Positions 1 to 5,570 of a stretch of DNA of 9,923 nucleotides are shown here, piece after piece (the stretch's first letter is position 1; every line of letters begins with the position of its first letter). The stretch comes from Deltaproteobacteria bacterium (GTDB lineage: Bacteria > Desulfobacterota > DSM-4660 > Desulfatiglandales > Desulfatiglandaceae), in the NCBI GenBank assembly GCA_019307165.1, contig JAFDKD010000262.1, positions 1 to 9,923 on the forward strand, written 5' to 3'. A program made the translations under genes and the position numbers. A model generated the notes under the pieces. The model made no database searches. It had not been told where the DNA came from and was given only the letters and a program-made list of their open reading frames with translations.

Positions 1-101
1 GTAGTCTGCTTCAGAGGATTACGGAACACAGCTATATACCGGAATATTTAATGATGCATTTGAACTTCCATAGAAATCCCGGGCTGACGACGCACCCATG
101 A
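1..101 (+). CDS. 3' end of an upstream gene, possibly gspM (partial)
   Basis: Reading from base 3, an open frame runs to a TGA at 99-101 and encodes about 32 residues beginning SLLQRITEHSYIPEY. Its stop overlaps the gspN ATG (98-100) in an ATGA arrangement, the usual sign of translational coupling between adjacent operon genes. gspN lacks a clear Shine-Dalgarno sequence, which fits coupling. In T2SS operons gspM normally lies directly before gspN, so by position this could be the GspM C-terminus. The few visible residues do not prove that identity. A second frame (from base 1) stays open only to a TAA at 49-51 and has no such overlap. Identity is inferred from context only. Confidence 0.35.
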   Translation, partial: SLLQRITEHSYIPEYLMMHLNFHRNPGLTTHP

Positions 102-991
102 AACAACGTATGAAAAAAACCCGAAACATCCTCTTATACACGGTCTACGGCATTGCGCTCGCCCTCGGGCTGCTCCATTTCCGGTTTCCAGCCGAGGCCT
201 ACATGGAATACCTGCAGGATCGCGTTCGACAGGTGGACTCCCGCTTCAACGCTTCCGCCGAAAGTGTGCGGCCCCTGTTGCCGCTGGGACTCAGGTTTGT
301 GTCCCCGCGCATCGCCATGGAGGACCGATCCGACGCGGCCCTCTTCAAGGCGCGGTCGCTTCTCGTGACCCGGCGAATCGGCGGATGGTTGAAAGGCCGA
401 AACGTTTACGACTTCGACGCCAGGGCCTACGGAGGAGGGATTACGGGCAACGCCGATTTGCGGGAAAATGACGTCCGCGCGCCTCTTTCGGCCGTTGTTC
501 GACTCGACAACATCAACCTGCTGGATCATGAGTACCTCCAGGTCATTGCCCGGCAGCCCGTCTCCGGGCGGCTGGCGGGCACCCTTGCGTTTCACGGCGT
601 GCGGGACCGGTGGATTGAAGGGGAGGGAAAGGCGGACCTCCGTATTTTGAACGGACGCGTGGCCCTCAAAAACCCCGTCTGGCGATTCGATGCCATTCAC
701 ATCGACGAGGCCAACGTGGTCATGGCGCTCAAGGAAAGGCGGCTGCTGATCGAACGCGTCGCATTTCGGGGAAAGGAAGTCGAAGGAAGCATGACGGGCA
801 CCATTCAACTGAAGGACGTTCTCAGGGAAAGCCGGCTGAATTTAAGAGGTACGGTCCGGCCGTTGCCCTCCCTTTCCAAGATGCTGGGAGGGCTGCTGGG
901 CCGGTCACTGTCGTCAAAACTGAAGCTCAACACCGGCGTGTCCTTTGTCATCCACGGCACCATTGACGAGCCGGATATCAAGATAATGTAA
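98..991 (+). CDS. gspN: Type II secretion system protein GspN
   Basis: A 297-residue protein with a short basic N-terminus (KQRMKKTR), one membrane segment at about residues 11-27, and a long region predicted to be periplasmic. That region is rich in short beta strands with repeated G-x-L patterns (for example residues 156-166 and 229-236). It ends in VSFVIHGTIDEPDIKIM, an AsmA/GspN-like terminus in which a final strand is followed by a G-T-x-x-x-P turn. The length suits GspN, an accessory and non-universal T2SS component. The proposed role is a bitopic inner-membrane protein of the secretion platform; its exact function is not settled. The start at 98 overlaps the upstream stop (ATGA). An alternative in-frame ATG at 110 would remove four residues. 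gspC follows after 78 bp, and that adjacency is the strongest contextual support. Confidence 0.85.
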   Translation: MKQRMKKTRNILLYTVYGIALALGLLHFRFPAEAYMEYLQDRVRQVDSRFNASAESVRPLLPLGLRFVSPRIAMEDRSDAALFKARSLLVTRRIGGWLKGRNVYDFDARAYGGGITGNADLRENDVRAPLSAVVRLDNINLLDHEYLQVIARQPVSGRLAGTLAFHGVRDRWIEGEGKADLRILNGRVALKNPVWRFDAIHIDEANVVMALKERRLLIERVAFRGKEVEGSMTGTIQLKDVLRESRLNLRGTVRPLPSLSKMLGGLLGRSLSSKLKLNTGVSFVIHGTIDEPDIKIM

Positions 992-1049
992 GAAATCCAA
1001 TCTCTTGTCACCCGGTTTTAGAGACCAGGTTTTTTCAGGTGGAATAAAC

Positions 1050-1073
1050 ATGCCGCCGAAAACAGGCAAATGA
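1050..1073 (+). promoter_or_regulatory. Possible seven-codon leader ORF coupled to gspC
   Basis: An AGGTGG at 1037-1042 lies 7 nt before an ATG at 1050. That ATG opens a tiny frame (MPPKTGK) whose TGA (1071-1073) overlaps the gspC ATG (1070-1072) as ATGA. gspC itself has only a weak AGG 4 nt upstream. Ribosomes could therefore load at the leader and reinitiate on gspC. This is visible in the sequence but could be chance. The rest of the 992-1069 gap shows no other gene. Confidence 0.25.
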
Positions 1074-1909
1074 AGCGACTCTATTATCCACTGATCGTGA
1101 TTGCCGGCATGACGGTTGTCATCTACCTGGGGGTGGATATTTTCTACAACACCCTCCGGGACACGTGGCGGGTGGATGTCCGGGCCATCACGGCCGCGCC
1201 CGCGCACCGTACCGCGGACACGGGGAAGCGTTCCCTCAGGGATTACCGGATCATCGCTGAGCGCAACCTGTTCGGGGGCCTCGAAAACCGGTCGCCCGCG
1301 CCGGAGGTCGCGCCCATCGACTCCCTCGAGCCGACGACCCTCAAGATCGCCCTCCTGGGCACGGTCACCGGCAACCGGGAGACATCGCGCGCCGTCATCG
1401 AGGACACGGATACGCACAAGCAGGGGCTTTTCAAGGTGGGGGACCGTATCAAGGGGGCCACCCTCAAACAGATCCTGAGGGGAAAGGTCGTGTTGACGGT
1501 CGAGGACGGCGACCAGGTCCTGGCCATTAAGGAACCGTCTCCTCCGAATAGACAAACCGGGAAGACGGTCCGGGAAACCGGGGCCGACGGTTCAGTGGTG
1601 GTGGTCGATGCCCGGGCCTTGAAGCGATCGCCCAGAGGTGCGCTTCAGCTGCTTTCCGAAATCCGGATGAGGCCCAACATGGAAAACGGAAGAAAGGAGG
1701 GCCTCTTGGTGGCCTGGATCAAACCCGGTTCGCCCTTCTCCCGCCTGGGCATCGCCCGCGGGGACATCGTCCGGCAGGTGAACGGCCGACCCGTAAACAG
1801 CCTGGATGAAATGATCTCTCTGTACAACGAGTTGGGATCGGGCGGCAGCGCGTCGATCGTGCTCACGCGACAGGGGGAGACGAAAACGCTGAACTACCGT
1901 TTGAAATAA
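1070..1909 (+). CDS. gspC: Type II secretion system protein GspC with PDZ domain
   Basis: A 279-residue bitopic inner-membrane protein. Residues 1-6 are cytoplasmic, a membrane helix spans about 7-21, and the rest is periplasmic. The homology region starts near 58 with the hallmark RIIAERNLFGG (60-70) and continues through LKIALLGTVTG (91-101) and QGLFKVGDRI (118-127). In known systems this region binds the secretin N0 domain. A linker (about 155-180) leads to a PDZ domain at about 195-279, containing LLVAWIKPGSPFSRLGIARG and DIVRQVNGRPV. This is the PDZ class of GspC (as in Vibrio and Aeromonas), not the coiled-coil class of Pseudomonas. PDZ domains of this family have been linked to substrate choice. 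Length and domain order are normal. The start at 1070 has a weak ribosome site and may be coupled to the small leader frame at 1050. Confidence 0.92.
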   Translation: MKRLYYPLIVIAGMTVVIYLGVDIFYNTLRDTWRVDVRAITAAPAHRTADTGKRSLRDYRIIAERNLFGGLENRSPAPEVAPIDSLEPTTLKIALLGTVTGNRETSRAVIEDTDTHKQGLFKVGDRIKGATLKQILRGKVVLTVEDGDQVLAIKEPSPPNRQTGKTVRETGADGSVVVVDARALKRSPRGALQLLSEIRMRPNMENGRKEGLLVAWIKPGSPFSRLGIARGDIVRQVNGRPVNSLDEMISLYNELGSGGSASIVLTRQGETKTLNYRLK

Positions 1910-1942
1910 CGGCCAATCGGTTTGCGATCTTAGAGCTTTTGG

Positions 1943-2024
1943 TGTAGGGCGGCATTTTACATGCCGCCGCAATCCGGTCTGCGCATACCGGTCGTTTCGG
2001 CGGGGTGTAAAACCCCGCCCTACA
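1943..2024 (+). repeat. Pair of inverted palindromic (REP-like) repeats
   Basis: Two 27-nt arms, 1943-1969 and 1998-2024, face each other across a 28-nt spacer. Each begins (read inward) TGTAGGGCGG and contains the central TTTTACA. The left arm and the reverse complement of the right arm agree at 23 of 27 positions. Each arm also folds on itself into an 8-bp stem with a 5-nt loop. All four differences are paired within that stem: a C-G pair became G-C, and an A-T pair became G-C. This is typical of extragenic palindromic elements kept for their structure. It lies just after the gspC stop and may attenuate transcription, but there is no T-tract. Confidence 0.8.
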
Positions 2025-2208
2025 GCGATGGGTGTTTGTAATCGATGAAAGCGAATCGCGGCACGGATGCCGCTCGCACGGCTGTATTTCTAGGTTTACA
2101 TGCTGTATATTTGCACTGTTGCGAGACTAACAAATTTCCATAACGTTTATCTTTTCTCTTTCTTTGCGATCTTTGCGCCTTGGCGAGAGAAAATAAACCT
2201 CCAGCGGC
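2025..2208. other. Non-coding remainder of the gspC-gspA gap
   Basis: No gene is visible on either strand. There is a small hairpin at 2058-2073 (GCGGCA, loop CGGA, TGCCGC). An AT-rich stretch at about 2085-2160 has no convincing -35/-10 pair. Before the next gene is a CTTTGCG-rich block (about 2160-2190: CTTTGCGATCTTTGCGCC, then TTGGCGAGAGAAA). I recall this as a dispersed intergenic sequence in deltaproteobacterial genomes; that is memory, not a search. Confidence 0.5.
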
Positions 2209-2226
2209 ATGTTGAGCAATAGCCTG

Positions 2227-3780
2227 ATGTATACATCCTATTTCGGCTTTACGGAAAACCCGTTCAACCTGACCCCCGACCCCCGCTACCTCTTTCTGAG
2301 CCACAATCACAAAGAGGCGCTGGACCACCTCCGTTACGGGATCGAAGAACGAAAGGGCTTTATCGTCGTTACGGGCGGCATAGGGACCGGCAAGACGACC
2401 CTGTGCAGGGCCCTTCTTGCCGGCCTCGGACCCGAAACCAGGAGCGCCCTCATCTTCAATGCCTTCATTTCGGGCATGGAACTCCTCCGGAGCGTGGTCC
2501 AGGAACTGGGTATCGACATGCCGCCGGGGGAGCGCACCCAAAAGGACCATATTGACGCCCTGAACCGTTTTCTGCTGGAGACCTTTGGAAAGGGGGAAAA
2601 TGCGGTCCTTTTGATCGATGAGTCCCAGAACCTTTCGGAAGACGTCCTGGAACAGGTGCGGATGCTCTCAAATCTGGAGACGGAAAAAGAAAAGTTGATC
2701 CAGATCGTCCTGGTGGGGCAGCCTGAACTCAGGGAACTCCTTGCCGGGCCATCCCTGCGGCAACTGGATGAACGGGTCATGGTCCGCTATCACCTGAACC
2801 CGCTGGACCCGCGGGACGTCCGGGGCTATGTGGAGCATCGCCTGGTCGTGGCCGGCGGGCACGGCAATCTGAAATTCTCGGGCCGCGCCTTTAAAAAAAT
2901 CTACGGCTACGCCCGGGGAAATCCAAGGCGAATCAACGCGGTCTGCGACCGGGCCCTGCTGGTGGCTTACACCCGGGAAAAGCATACGGTTTCAGCCGGG
3001 ATGGTGGCCAGGGCCGTCGCCGACCTGAAACACGACATGGGGCTTTCTTCCGGAACAAGGTCCCCTGTCCTCCGATGGGCCGCCAGGGCCCTCCTGCTGC
3101 TGCTGGTCATCGGCCTGGGCCTGGGGGCGTGGCGGTTCGGGGACGCTGCTTTCCGGCTCTTCTCCGGCATCGGGGAGGAGCCCCCCCTCCAAGAGGCGGC
3201 TGAGGCGCCCAAACCGCCTGCGCCGCTCATGATGGACGACAAAACAAGCCTGTCCCTCCTCTTCGAGCGCGCCTATCTGCCCCCGTTTCCCGACGCGCCC
3301 GATTCGGAGGAGCGCCGGCTCGGGTTGGTCACCTATACCTTCCCGGCCGAATATTACGTGCTGCTTAAAAAGACTTTTCGGGTCCGGGCCGCTGAACAGG
3401 CGCCCGGAACGCCCCGACCCCTTTACCTGGTCATCGCCCGGACGCGGGCCGACGGCGCCGTTGCCCTGGACATTTCCGAAAAGGAGCGGCCCGTCTCCAG
3501 GGAGTTTATCCTTTCCAACTGGGGAGGGACGGTATCGTGGATCTTCGCCTCGCCCAAAGCGTCCGCGCCCCTTTCGATCGGCATGCGCAACGGCGTGGTG
3601 CGCCGCATTCAGGAAACCCTCAAAGCCATAGGGTATGTGGTGGACCTCACCGGCGTCTTTGATGAGAGGACCCAGGGAGAGGTGTCCCGGTTTCAGGCGG
3701 ATTTCGGTCTCATGGCCGACGGGATCGCCGGACCCCGGACCTTGGCCCTGTTGAACCATATGCGGGAAGAAGGGTTATGA
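2227..3780 (+). CDS. gspA: GspA/ExeA-like AAA+ ATPase with peptidoglycan-binding domain
   Basis: A 517-residue inner-membrane ATPase of the ExeA/GspA family. The cytoplasmic AAA+ domain starts MYTSYFGFTENPFNLTPDPR, the family's usual N-terminus. It has Walker A GGIGTGKTT (50-58), Walker B VLLIDESQNL (127-136) and a sensor-1-like VLVGQPEL (161-168). One membrane helix lies at about 284-302, followed by a Pro/Ala linker. A periplasmic region at about 340-440 resembles the degenerate C39-like segment of ExeA (PLYLVIARTR, then FILSNWGGTVSWIF). A PG_binding_1 domain follows at about 452-515 (FDERTQGEVSRFQADFGL, then DGIAGPRTLALL). In Aeromonas ExeA works with ExeB to let the secretin pass or assemble through peptidoglycan. 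I chose the ATG at 2227 because it matches the family start; an in-frame ATG at 2209 adds six residues. Neither has a good ribosome site. The stop overlaps the next gene (ATGA). Confidence 0.88.
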   Translation: MYTSYFGFTENPFNLTPDPRYLFLSHNHKEALDHLRYGIEERKGFIVVTGGIGTGKTTLCRALLAGLGPETRSALIFNAFISGMELLRSVVQELGIDMPPGERTQKDHIDALNRFLLETFGKGENAVLLIDESQNLSEDVLEQVRMLSNLETEKEKLIQIVLVGQPELRELLAGPSLRQLDERVMVRYHLNPLDPRDVRGYVEHRLVVAGGHGNLKFSGRAFKKIYGYARGNPRRINAVCDRALLVAYTREKHTVSAGMVARAVADLKHDMGLSSGTRSPVLRWAARALLLLLVIGLGLGAWRFGDAAFRLFSGIGEEPPLQEAAEAPKPPAPLMMDDKTSLSLLFERAYLPPFPDAPDSEERRLGLVTYTFPAEYYVLLKKTFRVRAAEQAPGTPRPLYLVIARTRADGAVALDISEKERPVSREFILSNWGGTVSWIFASPKASAPLSIGMRNGVVRRIQETLKAIGYVVDLTGVFDERTQGEVSRFQADFGLMADGIAGPRTLALLNHMREEGL

Positions 3781-4463
3781 GCACCATCAACGACGCCCTG
3801 AAAAAGGCACAGAAGGACAAGGACGCCTGGGATGCGGTCCCCGGCGGTGGCATTCCCGAGACCTCCGGCCGCCGGGGCAACGCGTCGTTCCGGCGGCGAC
3901 TGGCGTGGGTGGCGCTCCTTGTCCTCGGCGGGGCCGCGCTCGCATACGCCGCCTACACCCGAATAGGCCCCGGGGCCCGGGAGGCGCCTATGCCTCCCAA
4001 ACCCGCGCCCGAGACGCCCGGCCCCGCAGCGCCCGCCCCGCCTGCAACGGCGGCCCAACCTGCAACGCCGGCCCCCGCTTCAGACGGTCTTTATGAAAAG
4101 GCCCGGGCCTTTCAGCAACAAGGTCTTTTTCGGGACGCCCGGAAATGGTATACTGAGGCCCTCGATGCCGATCCGGGGCATGTGCGCGCCCTCAACAACC
4201 TGGGGGTCCTCCTCCTGCAGCAGGGGGAATACGACCAGGCCCGGGAGCGGCTCGAAAAGGCGGCCCGACTGGACCCCGCCAACGCGGACCCCGTTTACAA
4301 CCTGGCCTGCCTTCATGCGCTTTCGGGCGATACGGACCGAAGCCTGGCCTATCTGACCCGCGCCGCCGCCCTGAATCCCCGGGTCAGGGTCTGGGCGAGG
4401 GAAGACGCGGACCTGAGGTCCCTCCGCGGTCTGGCGCCGTTCGAGCGGCTGGTGGAGAAATAA
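3777..4463 (+). CDS. GspB-like inner-membrane TPR protein
   Basis: A 228-residue bitopic protein. It opens with MSTINDALKKAQKDKD, the S-x-I-x-DALKKA motif of GspB/ExeB-type proteins and of TPR proteins linked to T2SS loci. A membrane helix spans about 42-60, followed by a Pro/Ala-rich linker (65-102). Three TPR-type helical pairs lie at about 103-136, 137-170 and 171-204 (hallmarks ALNNLGVLLLQQGEYDQARE and LDPANADPVYNLACLHALSGD). The classical GspB C-terminal domain is not recognisable; TPRs take its place. The start overlaps the gspA stop by 4 nt, so the two are almost certainly coupled, as with the exeAB pair. The likely role is a periplasmic partner of GspA in secretin placement. That role is inferred from the N-terminal motif and the coupling; the TPR ligand is unknown. 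Confidence 0.78.
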   Translation: MSTINDALKKAQKDKDAWDAVPGGGIPETSGRRGNASFRRRLAWVALLVLGGAALAYAAYTRIGPGAREAPMPPKPAPETPGPAAPAPPATAAQPATPAPASDGLYEKARAFQQQGLFRDARKWYTEALDADPGHVRALNNLGVLLLQQGEYDQARERLEKAARLDPANADPVYNLACLHALSGDTDRSLAYLTRAAALNPRVRVWAREDADLRSLRGLAPFERLVEK

Positions 4464-4508
4464 ATTTTGGATTTGCGATTTGCGGAAATCTTTCTGCTGT
4501 GCCTCCTC

Positions 4509-4560
4509 CCGCAGAGCCCCACTCTGCGGCTCCCCGCGGGAATGACTAGATGACGCGGGG
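4509..4560. repeat. Two adjacent strong hairpins downstream of the GspB-like gene
   Basis: The first is CCGCAGAG (4509-4516), loop CCCCA, CTCTGCGG (4522-4529): a perfect 8-bp stem. The second is CCCCGCG (4532-4538) pairing with CGCGGGG (4554-4560) across a 15-nt loop. Neither is followed by a T-run, so a Rho-independent terminator is not supported. They could slow polymerase or protect the 3' end of the gspA-gspB message. The start of the gap (4464-4495) is AT-rich with a GATTTGCGATTTGCGG stutter. Confidence 0.6.
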
Positions 4561-4602
4561 ACTTGGGGACGATTGGGGGCAACATGAAAACGTGATTTCA
4601 AA

Positions 4603-4697
4603 CGTCATTCCCGCACGAATTTAGGCGGGAATCCAGTCGCTCCCTTCGCGGGAACGTGGATTTAAACTGGATTCCCCGGTCAAGCCGGGGAATGACG
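4603..4697. repeat. Nested inverted repeat, CGTCATTCCC...GGAATCCAGT family
   Basis: The left arm (4603-4637) starts CGTCATTCCCGC and ends GGCGGGAATCCAGT. The right arm (4666-4697) is its imperfect inverse, ACTGGATTCCCC to GGGGAATGACG. Each arm is also self-complementary (for example ATTCCCCGG with CCGGGGAAT), so the whole can fold as one long or two short hairpins. This matches a widespread bacterial intergenic palindrome type (CATTCCCGC...GCGGGAATC) that I recall from many proteobacteria. It separates the GspB-like gene from the gspD promoter and could act as a bidirectional transcription barrier. Confidence 0.8.
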
Positions 4698-4729
4698 GAA
4701 AAGGGGTTTGAACCCGCAATACGAATAAT

Positions 4730-4758
4730 TTGAACCTCGGCCTTGTTGTACGTATAAC
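4730..4758 (+). promoter_or_regulatory. Putative sigma-70-type promoter for gspD
   Basis: TTGAAC at 4730-4735 (4 of 6 to TTGACA) is separated by exactly 17 nt from TATAAC at 4753-4758 (5 of 6 to TATAAT). Transcription would start near 4765, giving a leader of about 155 nt before the gspD start. It lies just downstream of the palindromic element, where a fresh promoter would be needed if that element stops upstream transcription. No operator site is evident. Confidence 0.45.
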
Positions 4759-4812
4759 TCAGGTCCAATTTTTCAAGTCGTCACATCAACATAGCAATCT
4801 TGAACCAACTTC

Positions 4813-4915
4813 TAACCCTGGTTCGTTTCCTCCCGGATCGAAAGAACCTATCCGGGTCCTCCAGCAAAGCTGGAGGGTTAAGTTTGAAACTTATTTAGCT
4901 GGTATGATTAGGAGG
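4813..4915 (+). promoter_or_regulatory. Structured gspD leader with possible Shine-Dalgarno masking
   Basis: Several perfect stems are visible: TAACCCT (4813-4819) with AGGGTTA (4874-4880); CCCGGAT (4832-4838) with ATCCGGG (4850-4856); and CCTCCAGC (4858-4865) with GCTGGAGG (4869-4876). A small AAGTTTGAAACTT palindrome lies at 4880-4892. The gspD Shine-Dalgarno AGGAGG is at 4910-4915. CCTCC at 4858-4862, and another at 4829-4833, could pair with it. CCAGC (4861-4865) can also choose between GCTGG at 4869-4873 and at 4898-4902. Mutually exclusive folds like these are typical of translation-controlling leaders. No known riboswitch class is recognised, so a regulatory role is inference. Confidence 0.4.
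4910..4915 (+). promoter_or_regulatory. gspD ribosome binding site deciding a TTG start
   Basis: A perfect AGGAGG lies 4 nt before TTG at 4920. The first in-frame ATG (4941) has no comparable site, so TTG is the likely start, although the spacing is short. Starting at 4941 would remove seven residues and leave the signal peptide intact. Confidence 0.55.
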
Positions 4916-4919
4916 TACA

Positions 4920-5570
4920 TTGGGAAGCTTTCGGATCTCCATGAACCGGCGTAACAGCCTTAAACGCATCGGACGCGCCCTGTCTCAGGCCCTGATAGCG
5001 GTCTTCATCCTGGCCGCCCTCCCGGCCGCGGCGGCCCGCATCGCCGGCGAGGAAGGGACCACTGCGGCCGCGCCGCCGCCCCCCGTTTCGCAGACCCGGG
5101 ACCGACCGGCTGAAAAGGCCCGGCCCAAGCCCTTGCCCCAGGCCGAACTCCTGAGAAAAACCCGCGCGCCCGCCGCGCCGAAACCGTCCAAACCCGATGC
5201 CCCTCCCAAGGCCGCCTCTGAGGCCGCCTCTGAGGCCGCCTCTGAGAGCGACGACCGCGGCGTGACCATCGACTTCGACAACGTGGACATCACCCTGTTC
5301 ATCAAGTTCATCAGCGAACTCACCGGCAGGAACTTTGTGGTGGACCGCACCGTGAAAGGCACGGTCACGGTGAGTGAAAGGCACGGTCACGGTGATCTCG
5401 CCCACCAAGATCACGGTGGAGGAAGCCTACAAGGTGTTCGAGTCGGTCCTGGAGGTCAACGGGTTTACCACGGTTCCCTCGGGGACCATCACCAAGGTGG
5501 TCCCGTCGCTGAAGGCCCGCGCCAAGGGCATCGAGACCCGTCTTCGCCCCGGCAAGGGCGGGCCCGATGA
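4920..5570 (+). CDS. gspD: GspD N-terminal fragment: signal peptide, linker, start of N0
   Basis: Frame as written, 216 residues. A basic n-region (MNRRNSLKRIGR, from residue 8) leads into a hydrophobic core (about 22-38, QALIAVFILAALPAAAA) typical of a Sec signal peptide. A Pro/Ala/Lys linker follows (about 47-110) and contains three AASE repeats from a 12-bp tandem repeat. The N0 domain begins at about 114 (GVTIDFDNVDITLFIKF, then ELTGRNFVVDRTVKGTVTV) and is true to residue 151. The remaining 65 residues (from SERHGHGDL) are out of frame and carry no GspD sequence. If made, this product would reach the periplasm without any channel domain. It overlaps the downstream body by 197 bp. Confidence 0.6.
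   Translation: MGSFRISMNRRNSLKRIGRALSQALIAVFILAALPAAAARIAGEEGTTAAAPPPPVSQTRDRPAEKARPKPLPQAELLRKTRAPAAPKPSKPDAPPKAASEAASEAASESDDRGVTIDFDNVDITLFIKFISELTGRNFVVDRTVKGTVTVSERHGHGDLAHQDHGGGSLQGVRVGPGGQRVYHGSLGDHHQGGPVAEGPRQGHRDPSSPRQGRAR
5211..5246 (+). repeat. Three 12-bp tandem repeats in the gspD linker
   Basis: The unit GCCGCCTCTGAG occurs three times without a mismatch and encodes AASEAASEAASE. It is in frame and lies in the low-complexity linker between the signal peptide and N0, so copy-number change would alter linker length without disrupting the protein. Confidence 0.9.
5352..5395 (+). repeat. Frame-breaking 22-bp perfect tandem duplication in gspD
   Basis: Copies at 5352-5373 and 5374-5395 are identical (starting GTGAAAGGCACGG, ending TCACGGTGA). 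Within each unit CACGGT is itself repeated twice, so the site is slippage-prone. The second copy supplies a GTG directly after an in-frame TGA (5371-5373), but no Shine-Dalgarno precedes it. Removing either copy restores the gspD frame. Confidence 0.95.

Noticed and set aside
1943..4697. CRISPR array or attachment sites among the palindromic repeats
   Set aside because: There are no regularly spaced direct repeats with unique spacers, no integrase and no target-site duplication. The elements are single inverted pairs between genes.
4832..4880. Resemblance to a c-di-GMP-I (GEMM) riboswitch, from CGAAAG and GCAAAGC motifs
   Set aside because: The conserved core (GGGCAAACC before the first hairpin, GACGCAAAGCC, and the closing CCGGGTTACC) is missing or in the wrong order, so the class assignment is not supported.
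4730..4954. A 74-codon + frame across the gspD leader
   Set aside because: It starts at a TTG inside the -35 region without a ribosome site, reads through perfect RNA stems, and overlaps the gspD start. The structured leader explains this stretch better.
5352..5570. Programmed ribosomal frameshifting to join the two gspD parts
   Set aside because: No slippery heptamer or downstream pseudoknot is evident, and a perfect duplication fully explains the break. A shift would also leave extra residues inside the compact N0 fold.
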